DNA of 9,680 nucleotides from Deltaproteobacteria bacterium (lineage in GTDB: Bacteria > Desulfobacterota > Desulfobacteria > Desulfobacterales > UBA11574). Below are positions 5,842 through 9,680 of the stretch, in pieces. The position numbers and the translations under genes are program-made. Numbering within the stretch: position 1 is the first letter of the stretch; the number at the start of each line of letters is the position of its first letter. The DNA is taken from assembly GCA_019313025.1 (NCBI GenBank), contig JAFDCA010000642.1, positions 1-9,680 on the forward strand. Direction: 5' to 3'. Under the pieces are notes generated by a model. That model saw only the letters and a program-made list of their open reading frames with translations. It searched no databases and was not told the origin of the DNA.

Positions 5842-8580
5842 CTATTTTGCTGCTTTTTTCTCCCGAAGGGCTGCGTGGGCGGCAGCCAGGCGCGCAACCG
5901 GTATGCGGAACGGGGAACAAGAAACATATGTCAATCCCAGCTCATGGCACAACTGAATCGACTCGGGATCACCGCCGTGTTCTCCGCAAATACCGCATTC
6001 CAGATCAGGCCGCACAGACCGGCCTTTTTGAACGGCTATTTCCATGAGCACGCCCACACCGTCCCGATCGATGACGGCAAACGGATTTTCCGGCAGGATT
6101 TCTTTTTCCATGTATTCAATCAAAAACCCGGCTTCAGCATCGTCCCTGGAAATACCAAACGTGGTCTGGGTCAGGTCATTGGTTCCAAAGGATATGAAGG
6201 CGGCGTATTCGGCAATTTGATCGCAAGTTAAAGCGGCACGGGGAATTTCGATCATGGTGCCGAATTTATATTTTGGTTCAATGCCCTGCTCTGCCATAAC
6301 TTTTTTAGCTTCGGCCTCAAGAATTGCACGCTGAACTTTCAGCTCGTTCACATGGCTGGTCAAAGGAATCATCACCTCGGGATGTACGTCAATGCCTTCT
6401 TTGGCCACCGTGCAGGCTGCCTCAAAAATGGCGCGGACCTGCATAACGGTCAGTTCCGGAATATGGATGCCCAACCGAACACCTCGCAGACCCAGCATGG
6501 GATTTGACTCGTGAAGCTTTTCCACGCGCTTGAGAATGTGTTCTTCCTTTTCGATTTTGTCCAAAAGCGTATCGATTTCTTCGAGTGTACCGGCGCTTTT
6601 CAGGCGAATCTTATGATCTGACAGATCACGCATTAAATCAATATGGTTGGGCAGAAATTCGTGGAGTGGTGGATCGATGAGGCGGATGATGACCGGGAGT
6701 CCGTCCATGACCCGGAAAAGACCCGCAAAATCTTCTCTTTGAAACGGCAGCAACGCTGCAAGCGCTTCACGCCGTTCACTTGGCAGATCGGTCATAATCA
6801 TTTTTTGTACAAACGGCAGACGTTCGGCTTCGAAAAACATGTGCTCCGTGCGACACAGGCCGATACCTTCTGCCCCGTAATCCCTTGCACGCTGGGCATC
6901 GGCAGGATAATCGGCGTTTGTCCAGACACCCAAGCGTCGGACCTCGTCCGCCCAGGAAAGCACCTTCATCAGCCATGGATCTCTGATGTCCGGCACCATT
7001 GTTTTGACCTTGCCGGAATAGAGCTCACCCACAGTTCCGTCAATTGAGATCCAGTCCCCCTCTTTTATGACTTTGCCTTTGACTTCCATTTGACGTTTGA
7101 CCATATCAATTTTCAGTTCAGATACGCCCACCACGGCGGGTTTACCAAATTGTCGTGCAACCAAAGCCGCATGGCTGGTCCGGCCGCCACGGCTGGTGAG
7201 AATGCCCTGTGCCGCAAGCATCCCGTGTACGTCGTCCGGCCGGGTTTCAGGTCGAACCATGATGACCTGCTTGCCTTCTTGCTTTGCCCACAGCTCGGCA
7301 ATATCCGCGTCCAGAGCAACGACACCAAAGGCCGCACCAGGCGAAACGTTCAGACCCCTGGCCAACATATCACCCCTGGCCTTGACTTGTTTTACCGTCT
7401 CCCGGTCAAACTGGGGGTGCAGAAAAAAGTCGACCTGTTCAGGACTGATACGCATCACCGCTTCTTCTTTGGTGATCAACCCTTCTTCCACCATCTCAAC
7501 GGCAATTCGAACCGCGGCCTGGGCCGTGCGTTTACCGTCACGAGTTTGCAGCATCCAAAACTTACCCTTTTCAATGGTAAACTCAACGTCCTGCATCTCA
7601 CGATAATGGGTATCCAGCTGTTTGCAGAATTTCTCAAATTCACCATAGGCTTCAGGCATCTCTGCTTTTAATTTGGAAATATCATTGGTTAAACGGATTC
7701 CGGCAACCACGTCCTCACCCTGGGCGTTGGTCAGGTAATCGCCTTCAATTCTATTTTCACCTGTGGAGCCGTCCCGGGTCATGGCAACACCGGTGGCACT
7801 GTCATTTCCCATATTTCCGAAAACCATGGTCTGAACCGTCACCGCAGTGCCCAGATTATGGGAAATCCCTGCGGCATTTCGATAGTCAACGGCCCGTTTG
7901 CCGTTCCAGCTTCTAAAAACAGCTTCTGTGGCCATAAAAAGCTGCTCAAAAGGATCGGTTGGGAAGTATCGGCCGGCGTATTGTTTGAAGATGACCTTGA
8001 ATTTTTCAATCACACCCTTCCAATCATCGGCAGACAGTTCGGCGTCGGTTTCAACACCTGCTTTTGCTCGGGCTTCGGTGATGACTTCCTCAAAGGCCTC
8101 GTCCGGCGCTTCCATGACGACATTGCCGAACATTTGCACCAATCGGCGATAAGAATCGAATACAAACCGTTCATCACCGGTCAATTTAATCATTCCCTGG
8201 GCTGTTTTATCGTTCAGACCAATGTTAAGAACCGTATCCATCATGCCCGGCATGGAGAACTTGGCACCACTTCGACAGGAAAGAAGCAGTGGATTTTTAG
8301 GATCACCAAATTTTTTGCCGGTAGTCTCTTCTATGGCTTTCAGAGCTTCGAGCATTTCCTCTCTCATTCCTTTAGGAAAAGTTTCGCGTGAAGCAAGATA
8401 AGTATTGCAGGCTTCTGTGGTAACGGTAAATCCGGGGGGGACAGGAATACCGATACGAACCATTTCCGATAGATTTGCACCTTTGCCTCCGAGCAATCCG
8501 CGCACACTATCCCACTCACCACCGACATACGCTTCCGCCTCGTCGACTTCATCCAAGAGATACACCCATTTTTTAGCCAT
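5842..8580 (-). CDS. ppdK: Pyruvate, phosphate dikinase
   Basis: PPDK catalyses the reversible reaction of pyruvate, ATP and phosphate with PEP, AMP and pyrophosphate, at the glycolysis/gluconeogenesis branch in the cytosol. The 912-residue protein is complete. The N-terminal ATP-grasp part shows GGKGANLSEM (Lys33) and CRSGAKFSMPGMMDT (Arg103). The swivelling domain has TSRGGRTSHAALVAR with the phosphorylated His470. The C-terminal TIM barrel has GLCRTEHMFFE (Arg577), FGTNDLTQTTFG and CGICGEHGGDP with catalytic Cys865, ending in SCSPFRIPVARLAAAHAAL. It is a few tens of residues longer than the Clostridium symbiosum enzyme (about 874). The ATG at 8580 is chosen because GGGAGGA stands eight bases upstream and MAKKWVYLLDE is a normal family start; the frame runs 19 codons further up without support. 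It is divergent from the nitroreductase gene. The Thr next to His470 is where regulatory proteins act in some homologues. Confidence 0.97.
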   Translation of the reverse strand: MAKKWVYLLDEVDEAEAYVGGEWDSVRGLLGGKGANLSEMVRIGIPVPPGFTVTTEACNTYLASRETFPKGMREEMLEALKAIEETTGKKFGDPKNPLLLSCRSGAKFSMPGMMDTVLNIGLNDKTAQGMIKLTGDERFVFDSYRRLVQMFGNVVMEAPDEAFEEVITEARAKAGVETDAELSADDWKGVIEKFKVIFKQYAGRYFPTDPFEQLFMATEAVFRSWNGKRAVDYRNAAGISHNLGTAVTVQTMVFGNMGNDSATGVAMTRDGSTGENRIEGDYLTNAQGEDVVAGIRLTNDISKLKAEMPEAYGEFEKFCKQLDTHYREMQDVEFTIEKGKFWMLQTRDGKRTAQAAVRIAVEMVEEGLITKEEAVMRISPEQVDFFLHPQFDRETVKQVKARGDMLARGLNVSPGAAFGVVALDADIAELWAKQEGKQVIMVRPETRPDDVHGMLAAQGILTSRGGRTSHAALVARQFGKPAVVGVSELKIDMVKRQMEVKGKVIKEGDWISIDGTVGELYSGKVKTMVPDIRDPWLMKVLSWADEVRRLGVWTNADYPADAQRARDYGAEGIGLCRTEHMFFEAERLPFVQKMIMTDLPSERREALAALLPFQREDFAGLFRVMDGLPVIIRLIDPPLHEFLPNHIDLMRDLSDHKIRLKSAGTLEEIDTLLDKIEKEEHILKRVEKLHESNPMLGLRGVRLGIHIPELTVMQVRAIFEAACTVAKEGIDVHPEVMIPLTSHVNELKVQRAILEAEAKKVMAEQGIEPKYKFGTMIEIPRAALTCDQIAEYAAFISFGTNDLTQTTFGISRDDAEAGFLIEYMEKEILPENPFAVIDRDGVGVLMEIAVQKGRSVRPDLECGICGEHGGDPESIQLCHELGLTYVSCSPFRIPVARLAAAHAALREKKAAK

Positions 8581-8667
8581 TTTGAAGATCCTCCCAATCG
8601 TTGTGTTAAGATTAAAAAACTGAAAAAACAAAACCATCCATCTGTTAAATCATAAAATGACACGAAC

Positions 8668-8696
8668 TTTATATATAAAAAAGTCGGTGACTTTAA
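8668..8696 (-). promoter_or_regulatory. Candidate ppdK promoter with internal operator-like dyad
   Basis: On the minus strand TTAAAG (8696-8691) and TATAAA (8673-8668) are 17 bases apart; the -10 is good and the -35 poor. A perfect dyad AAAGTC-GGT-GACTTT (8680-8694) sits between and overlaps the -35, where a regulator could block or remodel the promoter. The leader to the ATG would be about 80 bases. Confidence 0.35.
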
Positions 8697-8808
8697 CGCC
8701 GATGTTTTATCAGAGAATAATCGAAACCGCGAAAAAGATCCGGTCTTGAATTGAACCGATCATAAATGTTATGGGAAAGAATATAACATGCGAGAGAATT
8801 TAATATAA

Positions 8809-8860
8809 TAAAAGCGGGTTGCCTGTCAACTCAAAAGGCGTTCGCCCAACAACGCTTTTA
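8809..8860 (+). other. Multi-armed palindrome in the nitroreductase leader region
   Basis: TAAAAGCG (8809-8816) pairs perfectly with CGCTTTTA (8853-8860). Inside, GTTG (8818-8821) can pair with CAAC (8827-8830) and GGCG (8837-8840) with CGCC (8843-8846), forming a cloverleaf-like three-way junction. Alternatively GTTG can pair with the second CAAC (8847-8850), so two folds compete. It ends 67 bases before the GTG start. Confidence 0.4.
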
Positions 8861-8927
8861 AAATAAAATAAACATCATTCTTTCCATTTTGAATTCGATC
8901 GACCCGGCGCATCAAAGGAGCACAATT

Positions 8928-9602
8928 GTGAATATCATCGAAGCCATTAGAACACGAAAGAGCATTAGGGATTTTACCACCGACCCTGTGCCTCAACATA
9001 TTCTCAAAAAAATAATTGAAGTTGCATCCCGTGCGCCTTCGGCTGAAAACAGCCAGCCATGGGAATTTACCGTCGTTGCCGGAAAGATACTGGATACCAT
9101 CCGAAAAGCGAATATCGAAAAGTTGAAATCAAAAGCACCACTTCACCCTGATCTTCCCGCCAAAGGCTTGCCCCGGGACAGCGTGTATCGGAGGCGCCAG
9201 ATCGAAATTGCCAAACAGCTCTTTGCACTCATGGATATTCCAAGGGAGGATTTGGAGAAAAGGGACAGGTGGATGGAACTGGGATTCCGGTACTTCAATG
9301 CACCCGCGGCCATCATTATTTCAATGGATCGATCATTGAACTATCCCAGGCCGATTTTTGACATTGGATCGGTAACCCAAACAATATGTCTGGCCGCCTT
9401 GCATTACGACCTCGGGACCTGTATTGCCAACCAAGGAATCTCGTATCCTGAAGTGTTACACGAATTTGCCAAAATACCCGAATCCAAAAGGATCGTCATA
9501 TCAATTGCCATTGGTTATCCCAACTGGGATTTTCCAGCCAACAAAGTGGTCAGCAATCGGGAACCGGTTGAGAATATCATCCGTTGGATCGGCTTCGAGT
9601 AA
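8928..9602 (+). CDS. Nitroreductase-family FMN-dependent oxidoreductase
   Basis: This 224-residue cytosolic flavoprotein has the family layout. The N-terminal RKSIRDF (10-16) contacts the FMN phosphate, SRAPSAENSQPWEF (34-47) is the conserved FMN-loop signature, GTCIANQG lies at 163-170, and IGYPNWDFP sits near 195-203 with a typical C-terminal tail. Members use NAD(P)H and reduce nitro compounds, quinones or flavins; the substrate cannot be read from the sequence. The GTG at 8928 is preferred because AAAGGAG (8914-8920) stands seven bases upstream and MNIIEAIRTRKS is a normal start for the family. The frame opens 13 codons earlier at TTG 8889, but that start has no good ribosome site. It is divergent from ppdK and the downstream 78 bases carry only AT-rich sequence without a convincing terminator. 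Confidence 0.92.
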   Translation: MNIIEAIRTRKSIRDFTTDPVPQHILKKIIEVASRAPSAENSQPWEFTVVAGKILDTIRKANIEKLKSKAPLHPDLPAKGLPRDSVYRRRQIEIAKQLFALMDIPREDLEKRDRWMELGFRYFNAPAAIIISMDRSLNYPRPIFDIGSVTQTICLAALHYDLGTCIANQGISYPEVLHEFAKIPESKRIVISIAIGYPNWDFPANKVVSNREPVENIIRWIGFE

Positions 9603-9680
9603 TTGAGGCCTTTAGATCCAATGCGATGAAGTGTGAAAATTTGGTGATAAATAATTATCTTATCATAATAAAAAACTTTC

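Larger units (their letters stand above)
8581..8927. promoter_or_regulatory. Divergent ppdK / nitroreductase control region
   Basis: This AT-rich 347-base gap feeds both genes. It contains a candidate ppdK promoter with an overlapping dyad, a GATC-flanked dyad (GATCcGGT at 8737-8744 with ACCGATC at 8755-8761), a perfect TATAAT (8804-8809) on the plus strand without a good -35, and a multi-armed palindrome just before the nitroreductase gene. No coding frame is evident apart from unsupported 5' extensions of the flanking genes. Confidence 0.6.

Noticed and set aside
5830..8391. Several long plus-strand frames opposite ppdK, for example 5830-6231, 7090-7671 and 7858-8391
   Set aside because: They are antisense shadows of a clearly coding gene, with no ribosome sites and no protein-family features.
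8581..8637. 19-codon N-terminal extension of PPDK
   Set aside because: The ATG at 8580 has a good ribosome site and a normal family N-terminus; the extension has neither.
8814..8860. Integron attC-like site suggested by GCCCAAC and nearby CAACTCAA
   Set aside because: No matching GTTRRRY box follows at the needed distance, and there are no cassettes or integrase nearby.
8889..8927. 13-codon N-terminal extension of the nitroreductase from TTG
   Set aside because: AAAGGAG is spaced correctly for GTG 8928, and the family usually starts there.
1..9680. A new defence island, toxin-antitoxin module, CRISPR array or biosynthetic cluster
   Set aside because: No nuclease, helicase, reverse transcriptase, repeat-spacer array, toxin pair or synthase motif is visible on either strand.

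Overview
The window looks like chromosomal DNA of a Gram-negative anaerobe. The protein mix suits a sulfate-reducer-like Desulfobacterota lineage, but no rRNA or other firm marker is present, so that placement is inference. The signs are lipoproteins with clear lipoboxes, a pyruvate, phosphate dikinase, an archaeal/deltaproteobacterial-looking SixA, a ferritin-like protein, an FMN nitroreductase, and long AT-rich gaps between genes of moderate GC. I see no phage genes, transposase, CRISPR array, tRNA or rRNA.

Layout. (1) 1-2421, plus strand: two tandem, diverged paralogues with an LssY C-terminal-type domain. The first is cut by the window edge. The second is an intact lipoprotein that lacks 24 residues present in the first. 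(2) 2422-2826: AT-rich convergent gap with a long bulged stem-loop and a terminator-like hairpin. (3) 3766-2827, minus strand: probable two-gene operon of a conserved CxxC protein of unknown function followed by a rubrerythrin/ferritin-like four-helix protein, behind a recognisable -35/-10 pair. (4) 3767-4332: AT-rich gap. (5) 4333-4647, plus strand: small lipoprotein with a Lys/Glu/Ala-rich tail, ending in a hairpin terminator that faces the next gene. (6) 5246-4785, minus strand: SixA-like phosphohistidine phosphatase with Gln in place of Arg in the RHG motif. (7) 5247-5841: a non-coding stretch holding a 100-bp interrupted palindrome and two strong GC-rich hairpins that may be a mobile-element remnant. 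(8) 8580-5842, minus strand: full-length pyruvate, phosphate dikinase (ppdK). (9) 8581-8927: divergent control region with three separate dyads. (10) 8928-9602, plus strand: nitroreductase-family flavoprotein.

How the genes fit together. PPDK links pyruvate and PEP and is the only clear central-metabolism gene. The ferritin-like protein and the nitroreductase fit redox or oxidative-stress handling in an anaerobe. The lipoproteins are envelope proteins. There is no obvious single pathway and no convincing new multi-gene system. The most unusual items are the tandem LssY_C-type pair with its clean 24-residue difference, the CxxC/ferritin-like gene pair, and the structured non-coding elements at 5280-5379, 5684-5787 and 8680-8860.
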